DNA of 64,000 bases from Vanessa cardui (taxonomy: Eukaryota > Arthropoda > Insecta > Lepidoptera > Nymphalidae), in the NCBI RefSeq assembly GCF_905220365.1, contig NC_061134.1:12787001-12851000 (forward strand), read 5' to 3'. The stretch's first letter is position 1. Each line of letters opens with the position of its first letter. The position numbers and the translations under genes were made by a program. Under the pieces are notes generated by a model. That model did no database searches and was not told the origin of the DNA. It worked only from the letters and a program-made list of their open reading frames with translations. Shown here piece after piece: positions 50,925-62,223 of this stretch.

Positions 50925-51355
50925 GGCATACACCAATAACGATTCGTGTTCAAACGTATTTTCGTATTAAATGATTAGCGGTAATGTGTTTTGGAACACG
51001 GTGCGTGGCGTGATCTGCCGCTGAAATGTATTCACACGGAATTATATTTATCGTTCATCTTATTTTACAGCCACCGACGATTTAGTTGAAACGGATGTCA
51101 TAAAAAAATTCAATTACAGCTCAATATAACGAAGGGAAACTGATTTCTTTTCAAGGATACTTTTTTTATTGAAAATTTTTGGCAAACTGGTCAATGGCCT
51201 AACTGTTGATAAGTAACTCACGCGTCAAACATGAACGCAACAACATTAATTATTGTTGTTAGGCGGCATATGTATCCCAACAATATCACTTGATAGATTA
51301 TGTCGAGTTTTAAAACGAAAATTTTGTCTTGTAAATAAACAACTTCTTAATATGC
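50925..51355. other. Unassigned spacer
   Basis: Nothing recognised. Confidence 0.45.
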
Positions 51356-51568
51356 TTTTTTTATGCTATAGGTTGGCGGACGAACATAATGGCTATCTGA
51401 TGGTGAGTGGTCACCACCACCCATAAACAATGTCGCAAAGAAGTATAGGAAATATTAACCATTCCATTGCACTACCATTACATCACCAATGCACCACAAA
51501 CCTTGGGAACTAAGATGTTATGTCCTTTGTGCCTGTCGTTACACTGGCTCACTCATCCTTTAAACAGT
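51356..51568 (-). mobile_element. SINE-A copy, head missing
   Basis: Minus strand: CTTTTTTTATGCTATAGGTT, GCGGACGAACATAATGGC, GGTGAGTGGTCACCACCACC, ACCTTGGGAACTAAGATG and TACACTGGCTCACTCATCC, ending at CAGTTC. An insertion of about 15 bp lies near 51432. Confidence 0.8.
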
Positions 51569-51924
51569 TCATGACATAACAGAGACATACAGACAAAGTT
51601 GGAGGATTATATTTTCAATATCCTATAAAAACGTATACGTATTTTTAAATTTTAACATTTACTTAACAATGAGATAGTAACAGTTAAATTCCCTTTAATA
51701 CGTTCTATTGAGTTCGTATCTTCATAGTCACCCTACTCTTGAAATAATATTACCATTGCGATACCCTACCAGAGAAGTTTTGAGGGTAATAAAAGGCGAA
51801 GCGAATGAGCCGGACGATCATAAGTAAAATAATTCAAACTTAGAATTATGTATTATACTTGATTAACACATAAATTCATGTTATTACTCAAAATATACGA
51901 AATTTGCCTTCAAGAATAGAGCCT
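51569..51924. other. Unassigned spacer
   Basis: Nothing recognised. Confidence 0.45.
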
Positions 51925-52039
51925 CCCTTAAAGGCCGGCAACTCACTTGCAAGCCCCCGGTCTTGCATGTTCATGAGCGGTGGTAATCACATTCCATCAG
52001 ATGAGCCTCCTGCTTGTTTGCCCCATATAACATAAAAAA
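51925..52039 (+). mobile_element. LINE-J 3' end fragment
   Basis: CCCTTAAAGGCCGGCAACTC, ACTTGCAAGCCCCCGGTCTT, GTGGTAATCACATTCCATCA and GATGAGCCTCCTGCTTGTTT, ending TATAACATAAAAAA. It includes the LKGRQL codons of the LINE-J C-terminus followed by the 3' untranslated end. Confidence 0.75.
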
Positions 52040-52436
52040 AACACAATATTTTTCCACAATGAACATAGACTAAGTAACTATAAATAGAGATTAATCTGTA
52101 GACAGGTAAATCTCTATAAATATAACTGTCTATCTTTCTGTCAGATTGAAACCCCAGAAAGGCTTTTATACCTAAAACCTAGACCACCCCTACCCCCGCC
52201 TTCTAAAACGCTAACGAAGAAGAGGGTGAAAACTAACTAAATATAAATTAATTTTTAGCAAAGATAAAGTTAAGTGTTTAAAAACATCAAAGATTCAAAA
52301 GAACTAAATGCAACGAAGAGATGGTGTTCACGATCAAATTAATCAAAACCTAGGTTAAGAAAATAATACATAATGACTAAAATACGATACTGAAAATTCG
52401 CTGATTACATTTCTTTTTTTAAACATTCATAAATTG
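52040..52436. other. Unassigned spacer
   Basis: Nothing recognised. CTGTCTATCTTTCTGTCAGA with AAACCCCAG near 52125-52150 may be a Rep-E relic. Confidence 0.4.
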
Positions 52437-52470
52437 ATTGTAATATATGTCCTTAAACATATATTACAAT
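52437..52470. repeat. Perfect 14-bp hairpin, 6-nt loop
   Basis: ATTGTAATATATGT, loop CCTTAA, ACATATATTACAAT. Confidence 0.9.
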
Positions 52471-52496
52471 ATAATAATAGATTGAAGTGGGACGAT

Positions 52497-52612
52497 TTTG
52501 AGTGAAAAACATACATACGATCGGCCGATTTCAGTAAAACGTGTTTAAATCAAATTATTTTTATTACTTTTTAGAGATCACTCTGAAGTCGGTGTTATTT
52601 TTTAGGAACAAT
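52497..52612 (+). mobile_element. Rep-G 3' fragment
   Basis: TTTCAGTAAAACGTGTTTAA, AATTATTTTTATTACTTTTT and CTCTGAAGTCGGTGTTATTT parallel the end of the 3272-3711 copy (CAATTATTTTTATTACTTTT ... TTTGAAGTCGGTTTTTC). Confidence 0.55.
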
Positions 52613-52703
52613 ATTTTATGGATTTGTCATAAGTACTGGTTAAGAATATTCGTTATAAATGAAAATCGCTGCAAAGGTTATAGTTTTTTTTAAATATATA
52701 CTA

Positions 52704-52888
52704 TATTGGACAACATCACATACAATTACTCTGATCCCAATGTGAGCAGCTAAAACTTGTGTTATGGATAATCAGAAGTAACGACGTTACCACATACACC
52801 CAGACCCAAGACATAGAAATTGATCCCGGGACCTCGGAGTGGCGTAACTATGAAAACCAGTGTACCTACTCGACCATGGAGGTCGTCG
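52704..52888 (-). mobile_element. SINE-C copy, partly deleted head
   Basis: Minus strand: TATTGGACAACATCACATAC, ATTACTCTGATCCCAATGTG, ACTTGTGTTATGGATAATC, CCCAGACCCAAGACATAG and GATCCCGGGACCTCGGAGTG, with head GACCTCCATGGTCGAGTAGG. The B box is reduced (GGTCCCGGGATCAATT), so this copy has probably lost pol III activity. Confidence 0.82.
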
Positions 52889-53218
52889 AATATCGATATA
52901 CATATTCATATGTAATACGCACATAAATATATCCTCGTATTTGACCTCTTTCTGAGTAACACGTGTCACACAAGTTAACTACTAACAAAAACAACTGCTT
53001 ATAAACGCCTGAGGAGTCTTTGTCTTGGACTGTTTCCACGAACGTAATCAAGAAATACACGTCGCAATTGACCACACGGAATTGAACACTATATTAAATA
53101 TGTAATACAAGGTTGCCCCATCTTTATATTGGATAATTTATACAAAGTTTATAATTGACGAATAAACTTTTATTCGACAATTATCTACTTTAAAACTTCA
53201 AAAAAAAATGTTTCCCAT
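52889..53218. other. Unassigned spacer
   Basis: Nothing recognised. Overlapping short frames here have no recognisable domain. Confidence 0.45.
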
Positions 53219-53325
53219 TACATAGTCCCAGTGGTTAAAACGCGAGCATCTTCAGACGTGCTGGATTCGAACCCAGGCAAGTACCACTGAATATTTATGT
53301 GCTTAATTTGTGTTTATAATTCATA
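53219..53325 (+). mobile_element. SINE-B head, 3'-truncated, variant tRNA region
   Basis: CCCAGTGGTTAAAACGCGAG, CATCTTCAGACGTGCTGGAT, TCGAACCCAGGCAAG, then TGTGCTTAATTTGTGTTTAT and AATTCATA. The region between the boxes differs from other copies (TTCAGACGTGCTGG for TTAACCGATGATTGCGG). The B box is GGATTCGAACCC, which is a better tRNA match than in other copies. It hints at a second source tRNA sequence or conversion. Confidence 0.7.
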
Positions 53326-53652
53326 TCTTACCTTCTCAAAATTGTCGCTTATCAAATTCTGGCACTTCACGATTGTGTACGGTGAGATTCTTTGAACAAC
53401 ACCTATACGTCTGAACTCTTGGTCTTGTCATATAGCCATCCCATCGATTATAATAATACACAAGCACACGCCTTTTCGTTCTGTAATAGGCGCCTTAGGC
53501 TGTTCTGTTGAGAATCGTAGCAGTCGAACATCTATAGGAAATAGGTCAGGAGATATAGAAAGTAAGTCTGAAAGATTGAAAATTGTATCTAATTTCATTG
53601 GCCATGTTGAGTATTTAATTTGTAATCATTATACATTTCATGGATATTTATA
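53326..53652. other. Unassigned spacer
   Basis: Nothing recognised. Confidence 0.45.
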
Positions 53653-53755
53653 TAGGCTTTTTGTAAGTCCGTCTGAGTATCACCCATACATCAGTTATTC
53701 AATTGCCAATCATCAATAATTTGTATTCCAATTTTAGTGCAATTAAAGGCACAAT
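53653..53755 (+). mobile_element. SINE-A head fragment, old
   Basis: ATAGGCTTTTTGTAAGTCCG, TCTGAGTATCACCCATACAT, CAGTTATTCAATTGCC and TTAAAGGCACAA follow the SINE-A head with much divergence. Confidence 0.5.
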
Positions 53756-54308
53756 TATGTAATAATTCATGTAAAATGTGTCCTTTTTGTGATACACTAA
53801 TATGATTCATGTGTGTATATCCTTTAAATCTTATAATTATATGATAGTCAATGGCGCTTATCACTTTTTGATATTTGGTAAATTATATTTGTTTGTTCTT
53901 GAATAGCTCTACTAATATTGCATGGTTGGCGCGAAGTGACGTTATAAGGTAATGTTTATATTTCTAGCGCTACTAATGTGTATGGGCAGAGGTTAAACAA
54001 AGGCTTATAATCCGGCTAAATAAAGATACCGCCTCTATTAAAGCAACTGGATCAAATATGCTACATACGAAAAAATATCAAATATATAATTAATAATTCA
54101 GATTGAGACCTACCCCAATTATAGATCGTTAAAAGTAATGCTTCTTTTAGTCGCTAACATATCCGCAAAATTATTCGCAAATATTTCGTTTTAACAGTTT
54201 CGTGCAGAGCTACGGTAGTTAGTATGTTTATATTTGTTTTGCTTTATTTATTTTACCTGAGCGAAGACGTTCCATCTAGTATATAATAATAATGTTATCT
54301 GTATAAAG
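53756..54308. other. Unassigned AT-rich stretch
   Basis: Nothing recognised. Confidence 0.45.
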
Positions 54309-54638
54309 TCGTGGCATACAACAACAACAACAACAACAACAGCCTGTAAATTCCCACTGCTGGGCTAAAGGCCTCCTCTCCCTTTGAGGAGAAGGTTTTG
54401 GAACATATTCCACCACGCTGTTCCAATGCGGGTTGGTGGAATACACATGTGACTGAATTTCTATGAAATTTGTCACATGCGGGTTTCCTCACGATGTTTT
54501 CCTTCACCGCTGAGCACGAGACGAATTATAAAGACAAATTAAGCACTTGAATCAGCGGTGCTCGCCTGGGTTTGAACCCGCAATCATCGGTTAAGATGCA
54601 CGCGTTCTAACCACTGGGCCATCTCGACTCGTGCCATA
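54309..54638 (-). mobile_element. SINE-B copy, full length with target duplication and long tail
   Basis: Minus strand, 54319-54632. The tail is (GTT)n, about eight units (CAACAACAACAACAACAACA on the plus strand). The body is intact, the B box GGTTCAAACCC perfect and the head GAGTCGAGATGGCCCAGTGG perfect. Flanks TCGTGGCATA (54309-54318) and TCGTGCCATA (54629-54638) form a 10-bp duplication with one mismatch. The intact promoter boxes and long tail suggest a young, potentially transcribed copy. Confidence 0.93.
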
Positions 54639-54897
54639 TTAATAGTTAATAATACGTCTGTAATTCCACATCCAGTACTAATGGGAGATATCTCTATAGC
54701 AACAGGATCTCGTGATTTACAGCTACCGAAAATGTTATGATCATTTTTTACTTTCCGAAGCCCTCTCTCGTATCTCGCATCGTCATTTATCACGCCCTAA
54801 TGTCATGGTATTTTTGGACCATCCATTACACATTAGATCGTATTGACGAGAACACCTATATGTATCACATACTCATGAAATAATTAAAAGATTTGTA
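54639..54897. other. Unassigned spacer
   Basis: Nothing recognised. Confidence 0.45.
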
Positions 54898-55172
54898 AAA
54901 AAAACCAACGACCCCGGCTTCGCAGATACAACAGACTTTGTTTATTTACGACATCACATTAGAAATTTATTTATCAGTGTTTCTTTAAGATCTAGGAGAA
55001 AAAGCATAATTTGAATGAGCTAATCTTAAAAATTACGCAGTTGATTATGATGCGGTTTTTTTATATTAGATAGAGTATTTAAGACGAAGGTTTTTGTAAA
55101 TAATACATTGGCAATATAGTAAAGAAAAAATATGTAGTATGATTGGTGCGAAGCTGGGGCAGGTCGCTAACA
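54898..55172. repeat. Two Rep-F pieces joined head to head
   Basis: 54898-54990 is Rep-F minus strand (CGACCCCGGCTTCGCAGATA, CACATCACATTAGAAATT-type, CAGTGTTTCTTTA). 55024-55172 is Rep-F plus strand (AAAATTACGCAGTTGATTAT, GATGCGGTTTTTTTATATTA, GGTGCGAAGCTGGGGCAGGT, CGCTAAC). The outer ends are thus GC-rich inverted copies of the same terminus. Compare single copies at 33316 and 58327. Confidence 0.7.
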
Positions 55173-56237
55173 AAACATATTTTTAAAAAAAGAACATTTA
55201 GATAATTGTCTAAACACACATTTCCTACATTTGTAAAATTCTATATAACGTCTTTAAAACTAAATAAAAATATACAACTACACACCACGCTAAGCTAGTT
55301 CCTCGTTAAAAAAAACACTCTATTACATTATACCTTTTCCATTCACAAAACAGGCCGTTCTGAATAGACTGTGAAAATCTTTCGGCCTTAAATAGCGTCT
55401 ATTCTTTAATGCGAGACTTAAAATGAATAGTACCCTTACAATATCATATGAAACGGGCTAATAATGAAATGTTACTCTAAAATAAAAGCGTAGACAACTA
55501 TTCAACGTTTATTTTCGGCTTTTTTATTTTAACTTTAACACTGACAATGTTATGTTAAAAAATTTCGTATGTGCGCTTCGAATTCGGAATATTTTTCTGA
55601 TATAAATAAAAAGGAAAATAGTTTCTTTTTTAAGTGTTTATTTTTATATAAATTTATTTTAGTTACGTGTAAACTTAAGACCTGTAAAATAAAATGTGAA
55701 TCGCTATTTCGAATGTGTGTATGGATAAATAGCTTAAATTACTTGGAGAACCTTATATATTAAATAAAGAAAATATTACAAACAAAAATACGTGTATATT
55801 TGTAATCAGTAGACTACAATATAAGTTTACTGATCTTCGTGATTGTTTATATAGATATGGAAGGTTTTATATTATGCTCATCGTTGTAACTCGGCACTAA
55901 ATTGCGCTGTAGATTAACTTTTATACCGTTCAACTGATGTTTATTATTTTATAACTGGACAAAGACTTACGCATTTCCTCACTAAAGTGACTGTACCTGA
56001 ATACCGACTAAGGTACTCCCTCCATCTTTACGGACGTTACGGATCTCTTGTTCATACTTCCGTGCCACCTCAATTATTAACTTATACCCCTCCAATCATC
56101 GAAACCACCACTGACCAGTGATGCTTACAGCTGAAAGAGTATTTTCCCATACCAACTGATCACCATGACAATTATACATAATGGTAGCCAAGAAAGCATC
56201 ACTATGGAATGTCATCAAAATCTGTCAAGTCAAAGCC
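55173..56237. other. Unassigned stretch
   Basis: About 1.1 kb. AT-rich in the first 800 bp, more balanced at 55970-56230. No repeat or exon recognised. Confidence 0.45.
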
Positions 56238-56525
56238 CTTGGTGGTAGGGCGTTGTGCAAGCCCGTCTGGGTAGGTACCACCTACATCAGTTATTCCACC
56301 GCCAAACAACAGTACTCAGTACTGTTGTGTTCCAGTTTGAAGGGTGAGTGAGCCAGTGTAACAACAGGCACAAGGGACATAATATCTTAGTTCCCAAGGT
56401 TGGTGGCGCATTGACGATTTAAGGAATATTTAATATTTCTTACAGCGTCATTGTCTATGGGTAATGGTGACCACTTACCATCTGGTGGCCCATACGCTCG
56501 TCCACCAACCTATACCATAAAAAAA
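56238..56525 (+). mobile_element. SINE-A copy, full length
   Basis: From CTTGGTGGTAGGGCGTTGTG to CAACCTATACCATAAAAAA, with all blocks present and little divergence. Confidence 0.9.
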
Positions 56526-57097
56526 GTCATCAAAGACACAGGCATAGTCGGGAAAGCTTTCACGTGAATGGTTATATGTTTTGCGGATAGCAAAATAATA
56601 AAGCATTGTTTTAATATGAAACAATATCTTTTGAGATATTATTTGTAGCTTTATTTTTCTTTTCTTTCTCCGAAGTTCTTTCATTTAATTATCTTTAACA
56701 TCATACGATTGGAAACAACCTCAAGAAAACGAGCCCGGAGGGTTACAATCTTAAACACGACTTTTGAAAACAAATAATTCTAATTTAATTAATCTGCTTT
56801 TTACGAAAGTAGATTTTTATAAAGATAGTAACAATAGTAAATCATAAACCTAAAATTTAACATCACGGTGTGATTGGTGGAACGGTTGTCGAGATAAGAT
56901 ATCGATCGAAAATCTCTAAATTGGGTAAAGACGTCCGCTTAAAAAGAAGAGTTGATGCTTAATTGAAATCGTTTCTATCGTAATGCCGCGGCTACACGTG
57001 CGATATATTCGCATTCAAGACACCTGGAGGTTGTAGTTGGTAGAGCCACTGATTATTCGATACCACCAAATGTAAACCATTATTTATATGGTTAATA
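56526..57097. other. Unassigned spacer
   Basis: A short GC-rich bit at 56982-57002 (ATGCCGCGGCTACACGTGCG). Nothing else recognised. Confidence 0.45.
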
Positions 57098-57258
57098 AAG
57101 GGCGGTGAAGGAAAACAACGTGAGGAAACCTGCATGTGTCTAATTTAATCGAAATTATGCAACATGAGCATTCCACCAACCCGTATTGGAACAGCATGGT
57201 GGAATATGTTTCAAAACCTCTCCTTAATGGGAGAGGAGGCCCAGCAGTGTGGAATTTA
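57098..57258 (+). mobile_element. SINE-B copy, 5'-truncated
   Basis: GGCGGTGAAGGAAAACAACG, TGAGGAAACCTGCATGTGTC, GGAACAGCATGGTGGAATAT and GGGAGAGGAGGCCCAGCAGT, ending at GAATTTACATTT. The tRNA head is absent. Confidence 0.85.
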
Positions 57259-57863
57259 CATTTCGTTACTTTACTTTTTTTTACTTTACCATATGGTTAT
57301 TGGTACCTTGGCATCTAAAATGATACGTTCGGCGGATATTACGATGATGACTGGATTGACTTTGTGCTTGTCTTTTTAGGTAACCCAGACAGGCGTGACG
57401 AAACAAGTAAATCTAACCGTTTAAATTTAAAATGAAAAACATTTACTCCGAACCCCAACGAGCAGTCCAACCAAATTAAGAATTGAAAAATTTCTAAAAA
57501 TGAAAATACGAAAAATAAAGTAAACATCATAATTCTGTTAAAATGAAACGTTGAATTGTTTTGTTTTGAAACGTGACGTTATCTAGCGTGACGCGTGTTG
57601 GGAGAGGGGCCAAGGAATACAGCAATATATCACTTATGGCGGCCAAATATGGGACAGCAGGTATCGGCTGCGGCTATATTTCTTCTGATATTAAATTGCT
57701 TTAAATCACTTTAAAGTTGCTGATAGAACAATTTTGTTCTGAGCGTCACGTGCGAGGGCTGTCGATTGTGCGAAAATGCAAGAACTTTGATAGAATATCT
57801 TCGAGTTTAAAAACTGCATTACTGGACATTTGAAAATGGAACGTTGCATTTATTAGAAACGAA
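57259..57863. other. Unassigned spacer
   Basis: 57560-57680 is richer in G and C (GACGCGTGTTGGGAGAGGGG) and unassigned. Confidence 0.4.
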
Positions 57864-58189
57864 CTAATATACAGTAACGGTCTGTAAATTTCCCACTGCT
57901 GGGCTAAGGCCTCTTTTCCATTTAAGGATAAGGTTTTGATCAACAACCCACATTGGAACACGCTGTTTCAATGCGGGTTGGTGGAATACACACATGGCAA
58001 AAATTCGATGAAACACATGCAGGTTTCCTCACAGTGTTTTCCTTCACCGATGAGTACGAGATGAATTATAAATGTGCTTAATTTGAAGCAAATATGTATA
58101 CATAGTGATGTTTGGCTGGGTTTGAACCCAAAATCATCAGTTACCATACACGCGTTCTAACCACTGGGCGATCTCAGCTCTAATATACA
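57864..58189 (-). mobile_element. SINE-B copy, full length with target duplication
   Basis: Minus strand, 57874-58179: head GAGCTGAGATCGCCCAGTGG, B box GGTTTGAACCC-type (GGGTTCAAACCCAG on the minus strand intact), body and CAGTGGGAAATTTACAG end without a GTT run. The stretch CAACAACCCACATTGGAACA is a duplicated/altered copy of the CCAACCCGCATTGGAACA block. CTAATATACA is repeated at 57864-57873 and 58180-58189. Confidence 0.85.
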
Positions 58190-58326
58190 CGTATCGTCTA
58201 TTCCAATCGAAGAAGGAATGAAGGTAAAAAACAACCCTAGATTTACGTATTCCATGCTCTTCGCTAATAGCCTAGCTATATTGTACATAATTCTACAAGC
58301 AGTCCTTGATTAATATGTCTTTTTAC

Positions 58327-58565
58327 TACATAGTATAAAACAAAGTCACTTTCTCTGTTCCTTTGTCCCTATGTATGCTAAAATCTTTTAAACTACGCAT
58401 CGGATTTTGATGCGGCCTTTAATAAAGAGAGTGATTCGAGGAAAAGGTTATTTATTATATAATACATGGACTGGAATAATCTAGTAAAGAAAAACTGATA
58501 ATTTAAGAAGTTTCCACTGTGATGTTATATTATTGTACCCGTGAGAAGTCGGGGAGGGTCGCTTG
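58327..58565 (+). mobile_element. Rep-F copy, full length
   Basis: ACATAGTATAAAACAAAGTC, TCCCTATGTATGCTAAAATC, GCATCGGATTTTGATGCGG, GAGTGATTCGAGGAAAAGG and GTACCCGTGAGAAGTCGGGG, ending GGAGGGTCGCTTGTTA. Confidence 0.82.
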
Positions 58566-60663
58566 TTATTTATAAAACAACACTTTTTCATTTAACTATA
58601 TAAATTCGATTTTGCCGATAACAGTTTGATCGACGTTTAAAACATTTTTTTCACAAATTATATCATTTTAATTCGGTATTTAATATTGTTAATTTGACTT
58701 TTGTCTTTTTGCGATTGAAATACACTATAGTTTAGAATATACCTTTCTCTTTTTAATTAATATAAATAAAAAAGGACTGGATATGTTATATTTATAAAAT
58801 ATATATAATACATCAGTTATCGTGTAACTCACCGGAAGCACATAAACACACTCTATTATTAAACGGATTTCAAACAAACATCAAAACACGAACTTTCGCA
58901 TTTACGATATACAAAAGGTTTTAATTTTTCATTCGTGCTGTACACAATGGTCGTGACAGCTACCTCTCGTATTGGTCAGCGCTATTATATGATATAATGT
59001 CTTATATTCTTACGCTTTTCAATCTATAAATAGAAGTAATAAAATTTAATTTATAGATATAACTAAATGAAAACCTGACTTCGCTCTAGTAAAATAAAAA
59101 AAATAATATTGTAAATAAGTTTTCATTGAGTTTACCGTATTCCTGGAAGAAATTATTATTTGGAACAAATTTACTGAACACACCCGTAAACGTCAAACAT
59201 GGCCGCCCGTTGATTTCCAATTTAATATCAAAATAACTCGATTAAACGAATTTCGCTGATATATACTGTCGACTTAAAAAATGTTATTACAAAATACTAC
59301 TACTGTAGATTAAAATTATTAATTATGAATAAGTTTCTATCGTTTCTATTATAATCCTGCACGAAATTATTAATACATACAAAATGCAAGTGTTTGTTTT
59401 TGTTAAACGAGCTAATCTATGAAACTACGACTCGAATTTGAGAAATTCTTTTTGTTCTTAACATCCTAATTCATGGTTAGGTAATATATATATTTAGAAC
59501 CAGAAGTAGGAAGTAGGTTAACCTCTAAAACAATTATCTTTAATTTATAATAACAATCAATCTACCACAAAAGAAAAACATTTAGTCTACAACACAAATA
59601 ACCATCAATAATCACATTACACCGTAATAATTATAATTGCAATTCTCAATGTGTCAACTACAAATCTCCCGCCTTTTTTTATATATATAGGGAAGTTGTA
59701 TGACTTGACGCTGATGTTGCTTGTTTATTCCAACAATATATATATATATAAATCAACGATTGTTTTAGTTCGGATTCTACGCGTTCAAATATCGTTCGTC
59801 CGATTTATAAAAAATGTAATATTTTTTGATCACACTTGTATGGTACCTTCGATATACAAGGGATAAAAAATATTCGAATATTCGTATCGGATATATTGTT
59901 GCGGTTAAATGAATAGCCAAAGAAAAATTCTACAAAAATATTTTTTTACTTTAGTTACAATTTTATGATTGATATTTTTCTAAAAAATAATAATTCCTAG
60001 AAGTACTAGCAAGTACAGTCTTTGAGACTATTTTTATTGGAACGCAAGCCATAAACTTAGTTGTGATAACGCATTATATGGCAACCATAAATGAAGTTTC
60101 TAATAAACTCGCATTGATGAAACTTTTCGTTCCAGGATATATTTCATCGTAGCAAAGAAAGGAGTTTTTTATCATGACATACACGAACTCTTTGCACTTA
60201 ATCAGAAAAACAAATACCATATAATAACTTGATACAATAATTACATTTTTATTGAGATAAGGTTCCTGAATCGTAAGTTATCTGAGGACGGTGATAAAGC
60301 AGTTTAGTTCTCGGCGTCGTATGCAAAATTTGCTTTAAAATGCAAAGTCTATTCGATAGAATATCACGAAGTTATAATATACTATCTTGCCTTTCGCGTT
60401 GTCATTGGAAAACTTTTTTTTTTATTTAAACTGACGATGACAACATTTTATAGTGCATTTATACTAAAGTGATGGGGAATTTCAGTGTTTTAAAGCATTT
60501 GAAATTAATCAAAAAGACTCCAGATATTTTTCTATTGACGTCTAAATTGAAAAAAATTTTTCGACATTAGTTTAAAATTTATGTTAACAACTTAAGGTTT
60601 ATTTATTTACAGAAACGTTTGCATTATATTACCTTTGTTAATAACTCCAAGAGTATTTTTAAT
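58566..60663. other. Unassigned AT-rich stretch
   Basis: About 2.1 kb with nothing recognised. An (AT)n run lies at about 59735-59750. The 71-codon frame at 59651-59866 shows no domain. Confidence 0.5.
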
Positions 60664-60762
60664 ATATATGGACGGACGTCATCATTGCCTATAAAATATG
60701 GCGCTGTAAGAGAACATTTACCATTTCTTACATCATTGCGCCACTAACCTTTCGAAATAACA
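60664..60762 (-). mobile_element. SINE-A fragment, old
   Basis: ATGGACGGACGTCATCATTG, GGCGCTGTAAGAGAACATTT, ACCATTTCTTACATCATTGC and GCCACTAACCTTTCGAAATA follow SINE-A on the minus strand. Confidence 0.6.
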
Positions 60763-60890
60763 AAATTACTTTTACAATTTTGAATCGTCATTTAACAACT
60801 ATCTTCAGTGAAGCTACCACCGGTTCGGGAAGTAGATTCTACCGAGAAGAAACGGCAAGAAACTCAGTAACATTTAAAATAGGGTCATGT
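60763..60890 (+). mobile_element. Rep-D copy
   Basis: ACTTTTACAATTTTGAATCG, AGTGAAGCTACCACCGGTTC, GGGAAGTAGATTCTACCGAG and AAGAAACGGCAAGAAACTCA. It sits against the SINE-A fragment. Confidence 0.75.
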
Positions 60891-62059
60891 TAGTTAAATA
60901 CAATTATATATGTACGTAATATATTCTCCTTTTATTATTATTATACATCAAGTTGTGCATTGTTTTCATCCTCTTATCTTTAGACTATTGACAAATTTCA
61001 TGTCTTACTATACAATTAATTGATAAAAATAATGTCTGCCAATATTTAAGCATACAATTCCTTTTTTTTTTTTAATATGCAGTCAACAAACCGACAAGGT
61101 GGTAATATTATTCCACTTAAGTTACCTTCAATGGCATTAACTCTTCTATAAATATAATGTTTTCTTGTAAACGTTTTCATTTTTAAACACGGTTTTTACA
61201 TTTAATACGATTACAGCCTATATTTTAACATTAATATGAATCGGTTGAATGAATGAATGATAAAAGCTTCATTCGGTCACAAAGCCGTACCATCGGTGCG
61301 AGAACTTCACACAAATAAAAATAAAACTTGACGATTAGTTGTGCAACGAAAAGGGACATTTTTTAATTTTTTTATTAAATATGTAATACATTCTAATCGA
61401 AGGTATTTTATCTTATGTCATTCTCTTTTCATATACACATACAACCTTTTTCTACGAATATTAAATATTATTATTACTCTGTTATTGTGTATCGCATAAT
61501 GAAAAGGACATAAATAATAAGTTTATACTAAAATAATAAGTTTATAATATGACTGTTAAAAGTATTCATTCTCACTTATACTGTATTTCATAATCCTTTT
61601 AGTAAGAACAAGCTAGTAAGAACCAGATTAAACCGGTTAAATCTGCTTATATCTTGCTTCGTGGTAAGCGTGACTTCGTTCGGTATGTTTGAATGTAAAT
61701 TTATTCTGTATATTCTCCTTATTTTCATAATATTATAATAAAACATGTAAAATAAATAACGTTGTGATCACAAATGAATTAATATGAAGTCATAGAAATC
61801 AAAAATAATCTGTGAATTCAAAAATGGCCTTTTTTATGTCACTGATCTTTGGAAATTCGGAAGTAAAATTAAAGAGGATTTCAGTAGTTGAGTGAAATAA
61901 TTTTGTATTATAAATAAATATACAATTAAAAACTATTTGTATATTATAGCCGCGCCACCACAATTTAGATTTAGTAAATCTATGGTTACATTTACTCCTG
62001 CTTTTAAATAAATCGTTGAAGATTTTACCCTCATTTTTTGACATTGCTGGACAAATAAG
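60891..62059. other. Unassigned AT-rich stretch
   Basis: About 1.2 kb with nothing recognised. TAAATAATAAGTTTATACTA and TAAAATAATAAGTTTATAAT near 61513-61550 are a short duplication. Confidence 0.45.
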
Positions 62060-62223
62060 CCAAATGTCAAAACTTGGAGACTAGGATTTTGTGTCTTTTA
62101 TGCCTGACATACTGCCTCACTGACTCTTCAAACCGGGACATCATAAAAATATATCTGTTTGGAGGTTATAACGACTGCTATCTATTACCTACTCAGATGG
62201 GCTTGCTTAAAACCCTACCACCA
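62060..62223 (-). mobile_element. SINE-A copy, old
   Basis: AACTTGGAGACTAGGATTTT, GTGTCTTTTATGCCTGACAT, ACTGACTCTTCAAACCGGGA, TACTCAGATGGGCTTGCTTA and AAACCCTACCACCATA follow SINE-A minus strand. The tail part is lost. Confidence 0.65.

Noticed and set aside
54319..54341. Free-standing (CAA)n microsatellite
   Set aside because: It is the 3' tail of a minus-strand SINE-B, bounded by a target duplication.
61799..62044. 81-codon minus-strand frame
   Set aside because: No recognisable domain, AT-rich composition and no splice context. A frame of this length is expected by chance in a window of this size.
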